Source of the DNA: Liolophura sinensis
Lineage: Eukaryota; Mollusca; Polyplacophora; Chitonida; Chitonidae
Direction: 5' to 3'
Assembly: GCF_032854445.1 (NCBI RefSeq)
Contig: NC_088300.1
Span: 78,717,084 to 78,781,083 of the forward strand
DNA: 64,000 nt
Shown here: positions 24,471 through 36,687 of the stretch, one piece after another
Layout of the letters: each line of letters begins with the position of its first letter
Position numbering within the stretch: position 1 is the stretch's first letter
Translations under genes and position numbers: made by a program
The notes under the pieces: model-generated
What the model saw: the letters and a program-made list of their open reading frames with translations, nothing else
Databases searched by the model: none
What the model was told of the DNA's origin: nothing

Positions 24471-25705
24471 CCAAGGACGAACAATATTGTACAGGTATTC
24501 AGTCTCGAGGAGAAGTATTCAAAAGTCACAAAGCGGGTGACCGCTTACATTCATGGCATTTTAGCTACGGGAATAACTGATTCGTCATTCTATACTTGCC
24601 TACACTGGCCATGATCTTAACCACGGAAGACCAACTGGGTCAAGCGCGTGGACAATAGCCAGTGCTGTGAGCGTAGCCGTGAGAGATTAGAGGACGATGA
24701 ACAAACGTTAAGTGTGAGACTGATTGTAGAGTGGGGTTAATGGAGTCATAATCCGAATAACCTGCCCCGATCGGGAATATTCAGAGCACAGACAGAAGGT
24801 CAGCAGGTTTTAAAGTGATTAGTTTTATTACTAAATGCACTGTAGTAAATGAACTCATCTTGTCATGGGATATGTCGCCTATCACTCATGTGCCCTGGTA
24901 ATGGTTTCGAGCATAGGCTATCTTGTTTGCACTTCTGAATGACTACTTCCAATTCCCATGCGGCACACAATGTAGGAAAGCGTCAGTGCTATCTGAACAA
25001 TACCTGTACTTCTATTGGTACTAGCGGAAGGACTGCCTACACACCAAGCCGGATTTGTCTATTCATACGAAGTGAGGGTGAGGCTGTTTAAACTCCGGAT
25101 GTAAATCTGAATGATATATTCAGGCAAGCCAGACGTGTTTATAACACAACTGTCGTTACTACACCAGTGTGGCTTAAGCGATACGGTTTTCTGTACCCCC
25201 TTCTCTGTGTAGCATCACCACCGCCAAACTTTTCTCACCGTCTTCAACTTTCAACGACCAGATTGTTACAAGACGTACTCTGCCTTTCTTTCGAGTTGAC
25301 TGTGTTTGAACTGACCTACTTTTTAAGATGTACACAGCCAAGTCAGGACAGTATCGCTGATTTCATCTTCACCGTGACGTTCCAGTCCGTGAGTTTGCAC
25401 TGAAGTACACCCTCGCCTTCAAATACTCTACCAGTAGGACGAACTTAGACGAGGGTTTTGGACGTCGGACTTCGGGAAAGCATACAGAGGAGATATAATT
25501 TCGTACTTTTTAACAACACAGCTCAAGACAGCACAGCCGGTGGTAAACTTCTACCTAAGTATCTAACTCTGGCAGACGTGGCTTGTTATTTAATACTTTA
25601 TTTCCGAGCAGGAGATAGCAAGTAATTCCAGGGACTATGCTGACTGTATACAGTCATCCTCAAACTGACTAGTTGTGATTTTACGTCTCACCAAAACTGT
25701 GAATC

Positions 25706-28700
25706 ATGAAGGCATCTTTAATGCTGGCAGGCTGTATAGTGCTGGTGGTAGTGCGGGTCTGTTCCCCACAAACAGTTCCCAACAACTCGCCCCCTATCCC
25801 CAACAATGTGCCGCAAGGAGCTGTCTCCATTTACTACGCCATAAAGACAAACGTCACTTTTAGGAACACAACAATTGACGCCATGGATTACTCGTGTGGG
25901 GCAAATGCCTTTTGCGATGCATCTCTCGCCAATTTCCCTAATGCGTTTTGTTTTACGTGTCAGAAATGTCACTGTGACGATGTTTGTACGCTCTATGGCG
26001 ACTGTTGTGTTGATCGCTTGTTTGAAGTTGACACAGACTCACCAACTCCACCATCTTCACAGATCACCTGTCAACGACAACATCCAAGGAGCAAAGAACA
26101 TAAGAATCCATATGTGTTCATGGTGACGTCCTGTCCCCAAGACTCACTGGCTGACCAACTGACCAGAAGAAGATGCGAGAGACCGTCTGATTCCACGGTA
26201 AAGGAGTCGACGCCGGTGTCTGTTCTGACGACTCAGATAACGTATCGGAACAGTTACTGCGCCTCTTGTCACGGTCAGATGGACTTCGTGGAATGGCGCC
26301 ATGAGGTCAGCTGTTCACAGGGAGACGTCCTGAGGACAGCTAAGGACAAGGATGATCTCTGGTCTCTGGTCATAGCTAGTCCACACTGTAAAGTTAAGAG
26401 TTCTCCTCCGAGTGGAGTACACACCAGAGAATGCCTGGACGGACTGATAGGCAAGTGCAACATTACGGGAAGATGGGAAACTAGAAATGACAGGATAGAA
26501 ACACTTTGTAACATGTACACCCGCCCGGTACAAGCGACAATCAGCAGGTATAAAAATATTTTCTGCTCTCTATGTAATGGAGAAAAAATGTCCCGACATG
26601 TACATTGCTCTGATAGTAATGTCGTTTTTCCAAATTTGGTGACATCTCCGCTGAGTGTTATCATTGACTTCAATCCGAAACCGCGGCTAATGTCGGGTGT
26701 ACCAGAGCTGGCGCAGGTGGACACACCCAAGTGTAACGACTCACAGATCTACGACCCTCTGTCTGTAAGTTTTCTGCGTCATTCCTTCCGAAAAATATAG
26801 TCCATAAACACATAATGATATTTTAATTTTAGAATATTTTTATGGTCTTCTAGGGGTTTCCTGTTGCTATTTCCATGGCGCCGATATGACGCGGTAATCT
26901 TTACTGTCATTCAACATAGGCATTTCTGTCCCGAAAAGTTCCAGAAATGGGATACTGCCGATTATACAAGTAGTTTTCCAGATGATTAACTACCCGATGA
27001 ACGAAAAAGGAGCCACACGTGTCTTATTATTACGTGAAGACTTATAGATCGGTTTTAACAATTTTGCTAAATGGTATATTTTTGCAACATCAAGACGCAC
27101 TATTTACCAAACTGCTTCGATAGAGTGTTGTACACAGTCAGTATGGGGACACAGGGTGGACCTGCCCATGGATTAGGTTTAAGTTGTGAGAAATACCCAA
27201 ACCATTTCTGTCTTTTGGTTTTGACTGTGCGTGGGACAATAACCTTCATGATCTCGGGGTGGGAGACAGGCTCCCTGACGACTTATTAACCTGGCTATAT
27301 ACCATGTTAAATGCCAGCACAGGGGTATAGCCTTTTTAAACTATACAAACCATTTGACCGTTAACAAATGTCACCTTTTTACATCCCTCCAGGCCCGCAT
27401 GGTAGCTGGCCAGGAATGCAAACAGATCGAAAACATCTCATTTGATATGGGTTATCCCGGTCAAGGTTTAAATGTATTAAGTTTAAATTTATGAAGTTCT
27501 ATGACATGATTTTAATAACCTTTAAGCCCATCAAGAAGATGCACAGTTTTTTTAATTATACAAGCAGCCAATTTAGAAATGAGTTCTTCAATCGGGCTCA
27601 TTCAGAAATTCGCTGGTAGAAAACAATGTACTTCCGATGTGCTCATGCTCATACATGTATTGACTTACAATAGATCGTAGCTTGTATGAATTAGTCCTGA
27701 CGATTTGACTCGGCTCTGACTTGTATTAGTCTTTAATGCATGTGGTAGCCTGTATGAATTGATCGTGACAATGTGACTAGGTTCTGACTTGTATTAGTCT
27801 GTAATGCTTATGGGAGCCCGTATTAATTGGTCATGACGATGTGACTCGCCTCTGACTTGTGTTAGTCTCTAATGCATATGGTAGCCCGCATGAATTGATC
27901 ATGACGATGTGACTTGGTTTTGATTTGTATTAGTCTTTAATGCATGTGGTAGCCTGTATGAATTGATCGTGACAATGTGACTAGGTTCTGATTTTTATTA
28001 TTATCTAATGCATATGGTAGCCCGTATGAACTGGTCATGACGATGTGACAAGGCTCTGACTTTTATTAGTCTCAGATGCATATCGTAGCCCGTATGAATT
28101 GGTCATGATGATGTGACCGATCTCTGAGTTGTATTAGTATCTAATACATATGATAGCTTGTTTGACTTGGTCATACACGATGTGACTAGGCTCTGACTTG
28201 TATTAGTCTCTAATACATATGATATCCCGCATTAACTGGTCATGACGATGTGCTTCCACATGTTTCAACATGTATTGTGACATGATATACGGTAGCCCGT
28301 GTGAACTGGTCATGGCGACGTGACAACGCTATAACATTATGTGTTTGTTCAGACGACATATGAAGACTTGCTGCAACACGGAAAGTGACACGTTAATTAA
28401 TTCATCCACGGCATGATCACTACGGGCTTTTGTTTTGCGCTTTATGATTCGTGTAATAAACCCACCAACAACGTCTGAATCTATTTGCAATCCAGTAGCC
28501 TTTATTGGCTCTCTAAAACAACTATTTTCAGTTAACGTCGGCCTAAAAAATACACTCATACCTAAAGAATTTCCTGTATCAGTGGAAAAATAACCCCAAA
28601 TCTCCAAAACAATTGAGCTATAGGAGTAAACCCATGAGCATGATTGTCACATAACTTATTGTTAGTGCATTTCGCACAATGTTTTAACGTGTAAATTGCT

Positions 28701-30457
28701 GGCTTTATGTGCGCTAAACTCTAACGCTGGTGCACATAGTTAAAGGGGAAATATCTCACCATTTAATAAATGGTAACACTTTGTTTTAGGAAAGTTGCCG
28801 AAAGGTGCAGTGTCCTTACGGACGAGTCTGGTCTGGTGGGAGATGCGAGCTGATTTTGGACTCTGTGGCGGGCGTGGGTTATTCTGCTTCTCTAGCAATA
28901 AAGTTCACAGAGGAGCTAACATCGGCTGAATGGAACGACCTTGTCGAGGATTTTGTTAATGGGGATTTGCGACAAAATCTGCAGCAGTTCTCTCCTTTCA
29001 TGTTTACAATGGTGTCGCGGTCATTATATGTTACACCACCCAGACTGGAGGGCATTTTTATTACCAGTGCACAAACAAGTGGGGCCAGAATAGACTTTAG
29101 GTTTGTCTCAATTTCATCAGGATACATCCAACAGTTGGAGGATGCTCTGAAAGGCGTCCACTCATTAGAGTTGACAAACTACACTGTTGGTGAGAAACGA
29201 GGCACATTATCATCGTTCCCTTTACCCTGTGCCTCCAGGATCTCGGATGTTCTACCCGGCATTCCAGGAGATACAGGGTTGTTTCGTGACCCGCCGTTTC
29301 CGGCCTGCGAATTTGGAAGTTGCGACTTCAGCTCTCTTACTTACGAACCCGTTCTTCACATTCTGAACTGTCCACATCTGGAGTTTAATCTTACGGATCA
29401 CAATATAAAATTGGATTTGAAAAAAGCAAGTATGGAAATTGACAACAATACAATAGATTTGCAGGAATCGGATTACTGGGCGTGTGGAGACACCATTAAA
29501 TTTTGTTCGCGTGGTCTTTCCCAGATTGCAACACAGATGGTGAAAAATCGCGCAACCAAGGAGAAGACCTCAGTCGTCAGTGTGTCACTGGCCTTGACCA
29601 TTGTCTCTGTCGTGTGTATCGCTCTGTCTTTACTCTGTCTCCTTCTGACATTTCTCGTGTATTGTCTCTTACCTCAGCTAAGGACTTTGCCAGGTAAAAA
29701 CACCATGGTACTTGTTGCTTATCTCTTCTGCGCTCAGCTATTTTTCCAGGTAGGCATAAACCTTACCTACAGCAAGAACCTTTGTCGTGCTATGGGTGTT
29801 CTCATCCATTACTTCTGGATAGTCACCTTCATGATTATGGGAACGTGTGCCTTCCACATGTACACGGTATTCACTAATATGTCAGCTAAACCATTCCATA
29901 ATACACTTCGTGAAACGAAGAAAGTGATACGGTATATCATTATCTCCAACGTCTTGGCGATGCTTGTCGTAGGGGTGTGTATCGCTTACCACGCTGGGAG
30001 CACAGGCGGGGAAGACATCGGCTATGGCGGCAAAACATGCTTTCTGAAGGGTCCACTCGACATTGGAATTTTCTTTGCGGGGCCATTGGGCATCGTTCTC
30101 GTTTTCAACACATTCTGTTTCATTCGAGTTGTGCTCTCCATTCGGAACGCCCCCAATATGAAGTCTTCAAAGAACCAGACGAACAGGAACCACGTTACAG
30201 TGTACTTACGGTTGTCTATATTGCTGGGCTTTACATGGATCTTCGGACTCGTGGCGGCATCTTTACAAGTGGAAGTTTTATGGTATATTTTCGTAATACT
30301 TAATGGACTGCAAGGAGTTTTCATTTTTATCGCTTACTGTCTTAACAAAAGAATTCTCGACATGCTGAAAACTGTTTGTTGTGGGAAGACGTCAGACAAA
30401 TATAACAGCACACCAGTCAATAGCCCAGTGGCAAGTACGGAAACCTCAACATTGTAA
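25706..30457 (+). CDS. Receptor gene 2: somatomedin-B plus family-B-like seven-helix receptor
   Basis: Two exons, 25706-26764 and 28790-30457, join in phase 0 (donor TCT|GTAAGT, acceptor TTGTTTTAG) to give 908 aa. It is a clear paralogue of the gene at 16509: signal peptide (about 1-21), somatomedin-B-like module (CHCDDVCTLYGDCCVD), cysteine-rich ectodomain with the same spaced motifs (FMVTSCPQDSLADQL, ITYRNSYCASCHG, IFCSLCNG, PLSVIIDF), then seven helices beginning near SLALTIVSVVCIALSLLCLL and including PGKNTMVLVAYLFCAQL. No GPS motif is visible. The second exon opens with ESCRKVQCPYGRVW where the first gene has ASCIALSCSQRRLL, so the intron position is conserved. A 130-bp stretch of exon 1 is identical to the inverted pseudogene at 36688-39262. 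Confidence 0.9.
26765..28789 (+). other. Intron of receptor gene 2
   Basis: 2025 bp, GT-AG. Its first 880 bp show nothing recognisable. The remainder is dominated by the 69-bp array listed separately. The array does not resemble the exon end, unlike the CHMP3 and PAN-gene arrays. Confidence 0.85.
27645..28325. repeat. ~69-bp minisatellite in the intron of receptor gene 2
   Basis: About 9-10 diverged units containing GTAGCCCGTATGAATTGGTC, ATGACGATGTGACT and CTGACTTGTATTAGTCT. Spacing is 68-69 bp with indels towards the right end. Confidence 0.88.
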
Positions 30458-30679
30458 AACATTACTCCAGCAAGGGGAGGTGTGTTTACGCTGCGCTCAT
30501 CTGGAAGATTAACTACATGAGGAGAGTGAACAATGCCTGGGCACCTCAATTGCGGAGACACCTGACACCTTAAGATACCTCTACTGTTGTACAGGACTGA
30601 AATTCTCCCACAACATACATGTATATCCCGTAAGTTGTATGACTGGATGTGGACATTTTGATTTCCGCTATTCTTGCAC

Positions 30680-30880
30680 ATATATGTATGTAAGATTTGA
30701 CTTTTGTCTGAAAATGAGGAGTATACGTTCATAAATGTGTGTATATATGTATGTAAGATGTGACTTTTGTCTGATAACGAGGAGTATACTTTCATAACTA
30801 TGTGTATATATGTGTAAGATACGACTTTTGTCTGATAACGAGGAGTATGCCTTCATAAATATGTGTACGTGTAAGATGTC
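30680..30880. repeat. ~60-bp tandem repeat after receptor gene 2
   Basis: Three units of GACTTTTGTCTGATAACGAG, GAGTATAC(G/T)TTCATAAAT and GTGTATATATG in the probable 3' untranslated or flanking region. No clear AATAAA follows the stop codon within the next kilobase. Confidence 0.8.
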
Positions 30881-31658
30881 AGATGTGTCTGGAATATTTC
30901 TTCGTATATATGTGCATGAGATGTAATTTTAAGTCTACTTACAAGAAATATTGCAGCATATATATATGTCCTTAAGATGGACACATATTCCTTATATTAT
31001 ATATTGTATTCCTTCGTACATGTGCACTTAAGACGCGAGTTGTACATAGGTACGTAAAATGTGACTTGTACTTCGTCATATACATATATACATTTCATGG
31101 ACTTTTATATGTACGTATAAGATGTGTACTTGTATAACGAGGAAATGTCTGCGACATTACAAATGACATATGCCATTCATATGATGGGCACAGCGGATAT
31201 AGACCTACTTTGTAACTGATTTACTTAGTGTGGTCAATTCATCACCTGATTTTCTGGTCACTAGTGTAAGTTTAAATATAGCGGTCTGTACATACGTTGA
31301 CGTTTTAAATGAAGTGACCAGAAGGGTTAAGTTTTAAGCGTTAAGTTAAGATGTATATAGGAGCTGACAGAGGAACACCAAAAAGTCTCCTCATTGATAA
31401 CTTTTTACCATTGGTGCCGATTATGCCAATGCCAGTAGCATTGTCTAAATTCCACTCAGTAATAATTCCTTTGTGTTTGTTAGTGTTGTGACGTGTAGTT
31501 AGCACATGCATTCATAGGAATAGTATTTCCTTTTGTGATGGATTCTTACAGAATATAGGCCTATTCCAAACTAATGGATCTACCAGAAGTTCAGCGCTTG
31601 AGGTACCAGACCATTTGTTTTCAACTCGCAGTGTGGCTTGTATCTCACATGACTCAGC

Positions 31659-31795
31659 CTGACTTCACCGGGCACGGGACTCACTCTGACTTCACCAAGC
31701 ACGGGACTCACCCTGACTTCACCAGGCACATGACTCACGCTGACTTCACCAAGCACATGACTCACCCTGACTTCACCAGGCACGGGGATCACTAA
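31659..31795. repeat. 27-bp tandem repeat, 5 units
   Basis: Units of CTGACTTCACCAGGCACGGG plus ACTCACC at 27-bp spacing (DFTKHGTHP in one frame). Unrelated in sequence to the 27-bp array at the window start. Confidence 0.9.
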
Positions 31796-32398
31796 TTAAA
31801 CTTAGACTTAAGTCAGAATTTCAAATTATTCAGAATTGTTGTTTCTTATGTTATAAGGTCAAAATTTGCTTGACAACGTAGATTGGGGGTAAATTATTGT
31901 GGAAAAACTTTCAGCTAAAATAACGGAAAGGAATATATGATTGAAGCTCTGCCTTTAGTCTAAGATCGATTCGTGATCCTGGGGCCAGAAACGATATCAG
32001 GAAATTCGTTTGGAAGGTTACATTTCTCATATACCCATACCTTCACATTAGCCCGAGACCTTGGTCTAACGGTGGCGTATACATTCTAAAACGCGGGGAC
32101 GGCTGGACAACCTTGGCCTAGGGTTATGTGGACCCTATTCCGGTGTAACGCTTACAAAGAGCTAACCCTCGTTCAATTCCGATGCATGTGAGTTAGATTC
32201 GCCCTGAATACACATAAAGCACAGCAATTCTGAAAGCTAAAATATTTACATACATTTTGCTACAATCTCTACTAGCCTTCACACCATTCTTCTGTAAATC
32301 TTAGCCGAAGTCGAAAACAGGCTCCTATTTAGCAGGCCGCCGCGCGATGCCATGTTTTTAAAATCTGGGTCAACGAGGCGCGCATGCGCAGCAGCGGT
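31796..32398. other. No recognisable gene
   Basis: Unique sequence. The string TAAGATCGATTCGTGATCCTGGGG at about 31960 recurs as TAAGATCGCTTCGTGATCTGGGG at about 55588, so a small dispersed repeat end may be present at both places. Confidence 0.4.
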
Positions 32399-32734
32399 TG
32401 ATCTTTCCGTGAGTGAGTGAGTGCTTGGGGATTAACGTCGTACTTAACAATTTTTCAGTCATATGACGACGAAGAAATCCTTAGAACACATGTAATGTGC
32501 CTCCTTGTTGCAGGACAGATTTCCACCGCTCTTTTATCTAGTGCTGCTTCACTGAGATGCCCTACCGAAGGCAAGTAAGCCATTATACTGATACGGGTCA
32601 ACCAGTAGTTGCACTATTCCCTTCATGCTGAACGTCAAGCGAGGAAGCTGCGACTCCCTCTTTTAAAGTCTTAGGTGTGACTCGACCCAGGATTGACCCT
32701 GGATCTACTGCGAAGCGGACTGATCTTTCCGTGA
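32399..32734 (-). mobile_element. SINE family 2, with target-site duplication
   Basis: A 308-bp body (32413-32720) is flanked by the perfect 14-bp direct repeat TGATCTTTCCGTGA (32399-32412 and 32721-32734). On the minus strand it starts with a tRNA-like region containing the B-box-like GGTCGAGTCACACC and ends with CATATGACTGAAAAATTGTT, TTAAGTACGACGTTAATCC and a short CACTCACTCAC tail. This is the most complete copy of the family in the window and defines its ends. Confidence 0.88.
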
Positions 32735-34460
32735 AATTTAGAATGGAACGGTTGCCTAAGATAATCGGCATTTCGCACAAATTGTGAGGTCAGTCATTCT
32801 GCTCCATAGTGCTCAGACAATTGCATATTCGCGCCTCCCCAGTTCTATCTGACAGAACTGACAGCCAGCTGATCAAAACATAGAGACGTGGTTAAAGGTC
32901 AACCACACATGCGCGTCGAGCAACAACCCGATTTATTTGGTCACAGGGCATATGAGCGTAAGTCACAAATTTTAATTATCTTGGCTTTACCGGCTGCAGA
33001 ATGTGGCAAAAATTGGCTTAGAAACAAGGAATGTCTTGATGAACATTATTTATTGGAGTTCTGCCCGGTAAATGCTTGTATTGGTTCATTTTGCACGGAT
33101 TTTTGTGGCGCGGAGTTTCTACACACTAAGCAGTTTTCAAATACCACTACCTTAACTTGTAAGATTCCTCGGCTGTGTTCTACTCCTAACTCAACATTAA
33201 AAGATCACAGTCGAGGTCCTTGGCCATCTTCACAGTGCCCAGCGTCAAGTGGCCAAGTACATGTGTTAATGGACTGCCAATAAACCTTCATCTGTACCGA
33301 CTAGCCTTCGCCGGACATTATCCCAACCCGTTTAGGCAATACTGTCATTTCTGCGCAGTAACCTAACGTTCAAACGCATTTTTACCTCAGCGGGCATTTT
33401 AATGTGCTTTCTGTTCGTGTAACGGATTCTATATCACCATTGCTTGCACTCACTGTACATTGTGGTGAGACTTCTGGTCGAGCGGTTATGTATGTCACAG
33501 CTTAACCACCACGTCGCAATCAATCACCTCAGTTGTTCCAGTCTAGATCTCACTGACGCTGTCTTTCCTCAAAAGGTTTGCTACTTCCTGATAAGTCATC
33601 TTCCGGACTCCCATCATGATTTCCACCATCCATATGTTTGACTCCCGTTGTAACGATGCAATATTCTTGGACTCAGCGTAAAACGGATATTGCGTGTAGA
33701 CCTGTTTCTCGGATGCTTATTGTGAAAAGCAGTCTCTTCAGTGAACTGACGTTACATGCTGCACCCAGACCACAACCCCGCAACCAGAACAATAGTCGAA
33801 CTAATGACTGGAGAAGAAATAATAGAAAGGAATACATCTTAATTGTGAGAAATGCAACTTACATTTACAAAGGCAAGCTGAAAATAACTGAGCGACAAAC
33901 AGCGGATGGTTAACCCACCCATACCAATTTGGGGACGGGCTTTTTGTCAGGCATGTCACTATAGGTTATTATGCCGACCCAAGTTTTAGCCACAATCTCG
34001 AACACCAAACCAGCTGCAATGGAATGACTGACTTATAGGAGAGAAGATTTCTTCTTACGTGTTAATTCGAGGTCGTTTAATACATTTAATTTAATTAATC
34101 TGATACATATAGAAGAAAGCGGTGTTTAGCTTTTCTCCTCTCCTCTCTGACAGATCATGGAAATGCATAATGACAATTTATTACACGTCACTGGGGTATA
34201 ATTACTCAAAATGATGCAGTCACATTTAACATTCAGCAACATTAGAGCAATGCGATGACACCTGGCCTCGTATTTATCAAACATCTTAAGACTTAAGTGA
34301 AATATTCAAACAACTACAAATAAAATGTTTTGCTCTAGAATGTTGGAAATCTGTACACTGATTCTTCAGAACATTGTACGAACCATAGTTTGAACTCTTC
34401 CTGTTCTGAGTTAGGTTTTTTATGGACTTCTTTCAGAGGCATTTAGGAATTGGGATGGTA
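32735..34460. other. No recognisable gene
   Basis: A 131-codon plus-strand open frame at 32888-33283 contains several cysteines (CGKNWLRNKECLDEHYLLEF) but matches nothing I recognise and has no supporting signals. Nothing else stands out. Confidence 0.35.
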
Positions 34461-34652
34461 TAGATTGACAGAGGCATTACTTATGGATAACAACTGCTGG
34501 ATTTATGTTGTTGGTGACGTTTCGCTGTAGGTTCTTACATCGAGGTTCTTACATCGATATGGTTTGATAACGATGTAAGAACCTACATCGAAACGTCACC
34601 AACACAATAAATCCAGGAGTTGTTATCCATAAGTAATGCCTCTGTCAATCTA
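34461..34652. repeat. 192-bp palindrome (foldback element)
   Basis: Two arms of about 82 bp run from TAGATTGACAGAGGCATTAC to GTAGGTTCTTACATCG and back, with few mismatches, around a short centre with a duplicated GGTTCTTACATCGA. It could form a long hairpin and resembles a foldback MITE or two inverted copies of one element end. Confidence 0.9.
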
Positions 34653-34685
34653 TTTTTATGGACTTGAAATTTATGAGCTTGGTCT

Positions 34686-35190
34686 TATAGGAGAAGAAAG
34701 CTTAAAAACATGACACTATTGGCTGAAAAGACCACATTTTTTTCTATCTGGTGGTGCCTGCTGGATAATTTTGCGATTTTTCCTCCCCATACACGTAAGG
34801 TCTGAAAACGGCAAAGCTGACATAAATCGCTGAGTCCATCTCGTCCTCCATCTTTAACACCCTGTAATTTATTCAGGGGGTGTGTTGCTTCTTAGCCAGT
34901 GAGAGTCGTTAAATCTGCCGGCTTGTTCGTGTAAACTCGGAAACTACGTCCAATATTCCGGTTTCCGATCGTCAAGCGGAAAACGAACTGTACTGTTCGC
35001 TACCTTCTGAGAAGAAGAGTTCTACCGGAAATGTACGAACTGCACTTCGGAGGTTTCCGACGGAAATTCTCCTCCTAACACAGAAGACTTCATGACTGGT
35101 TCTTAGGCAAAATGGAGTCGCCCTCAGCGAATTTTGGCGCTGACTTTATTTATAATTTATCATCTTGAGGTACATATTAGAATTTTTTCT
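34686..35190 (+). repeat. ~500-bp dispersed repeat, copy 1
   Basis: Matches 59258-59757 in the same orientation almost throughout (shared strings include CTATCTGGTGGTGCCTGCTG, AACGAACTGTACTGTTCGCT, ACTTTATTTATAATTTATCA). It ends with an ATG-initiated 18-codon frame (MESPSANFGADFIYNLSS) followed by TTGAG|GTAC, which resembles an exon end with a donor. It may be a duplicated promoter and first exon of an unidentified gene, or simply a mobile element. Confidence 0.85.
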
Positions 35191-35745
35191 AGTCAACCAG
35201 CAGAATCATGGTTTATGCAGGAATACAGTGTAATTAAAGACGTACAACAGAGAGCAAAACCAGACCAACGGCGACAGTGTGCTAGCTGGCAAATGGTCAC
35301 GCGGAAGGCGAGATTTCCGCTATTCGGGGGGACACCAAGGTGTTTCTTGCTGTTGTTAAAACCGCGCCCTTCATGGTTCCACGAAGGTCACGGTCAAACA
35401 TGGACGCAGTCAGCCACAATATGCACAGCATCCAAGGAAGAATGAAAGAATTGACGAAAAAGTCAAGATGGTAACAGGCAAACAACCTACAGCTTGTCTT
35501 TACAATAGCTGAATAGTAGAAACAGTTCGTGCACCCTGATAGTCTCGGCGCCACAGGCTCCGGTTTCTGTGAGCTGTTTTACGTTATTTTAAATTTGACG
35601 GGTAAAATTTGCAGATCTGGTTGAGGTTTTTTTAACGCGTTTTCTTATTAAGGCAATTCTTAGGTGTGGAATTCAATTGATCAAAAGTGGTGGATATTTT
35701 AACAAGGGCAAAAAGGAAATAGTTGCGTCAAAAAACATTTGTCGT
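35191..35745. other. No recognisable gene
   Basis: Unique sequence with short open frames only. Confidence 0.4.
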
Positions 35746-35749
35746 CATG

Positions 35750-36115
35750 CTTTTAGGCCCGCCTCGAGTTGAGGATATTGTCCTCGTGGGTATTTTCCTC
35801 GAGAGGCATTTTCTTTGTGAGGCAATGTCCTTTACCATTATCCTCCTGAAACATTGTCCTCGTAAGACCCCATGTGACATTACTCTCATAAGACATTGTC
35901 CTCGTGAGACATTACCCTCTTGAGACATTATCCTCGGGAGACATTATCCCCATGAGACATTGTCGTAGGGACAATATCTTCGTGAGACATTGTCCTCGAG
36001 AGACATTATCGTCGTGAGACATTATCCGTGTGAAACATTGTGCAGGTTATACAATATCCTCATGAGACATTATCCTCGTAAGACATTGTCCTCTGGAGAC
36101 ATTGTCCTCCTGGCC
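35750..36115. repeat. 16-bp minisatellite
   Basis: Degenerate units of GAGACATTGTCCTCGT with variable third positions and some longer spacers. About 20 units. 36116-36687 beyond it has nothing recognisable. Confidence 0.85.
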
Positions 36116-36687
36116 TTCACTTTGCACCAGTATGACACCAATATAACACAAAAGTTGATAAAGAAGTTGAAACCAAATAACAGTTGTAAAGGCTATTACA
36201 AACAAATACAGGTGCCTTTAGATATATCCCTCAGAATTTATACATTCCAAGTTTTAAATTCTGACGTAAGTAAAAAATGAAACTGTGGGAGAGGCGATTG
36301 AAACAATATTGATTAATGCACAAAAATGCACAAAAATAAAATACAAGCAGAGAACCCTACCAAAGTTGTAGAATACGAAACTATATTAAAACCAACTAGT
36401 TCCTCTCTTGTTGAGACCAGAATAACTGAAACCTCGTTCTTACGAATAAGATCAAATACACGCACTGCGTTTTAAACAGCCTCTTAAACTCGCCAAACTT
36501 AGTTCGCCATATACGAGAACTTACCACGCAATCCAACTCAAGTCAACTCAGTTGTTCGTGCGGAGTTGGTCCCAATCACTGATGACCATACGACATTGCA
36601 TTGAACGGGTATGTACTCGTGACGGCTGGACACTTGACGGTTGGACACGTGACGGCTCGACTTGACGAAAGGCTAATGTTTGTTGCA

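Noticed and set aside
32888-33283. 131-codon cysteine-containing open frame
   Set aside because: No family recognised, no signal peptide, no promoter or splice evidence, and composition like its surroundings.
34540-34605. Hammerhead-ribozyme-like CGAAACGTC in the palindrome
   Set aside because: The string is present but no CTGATGA-type core or third stem is found at the right distance, so no ribozyme can be supported.
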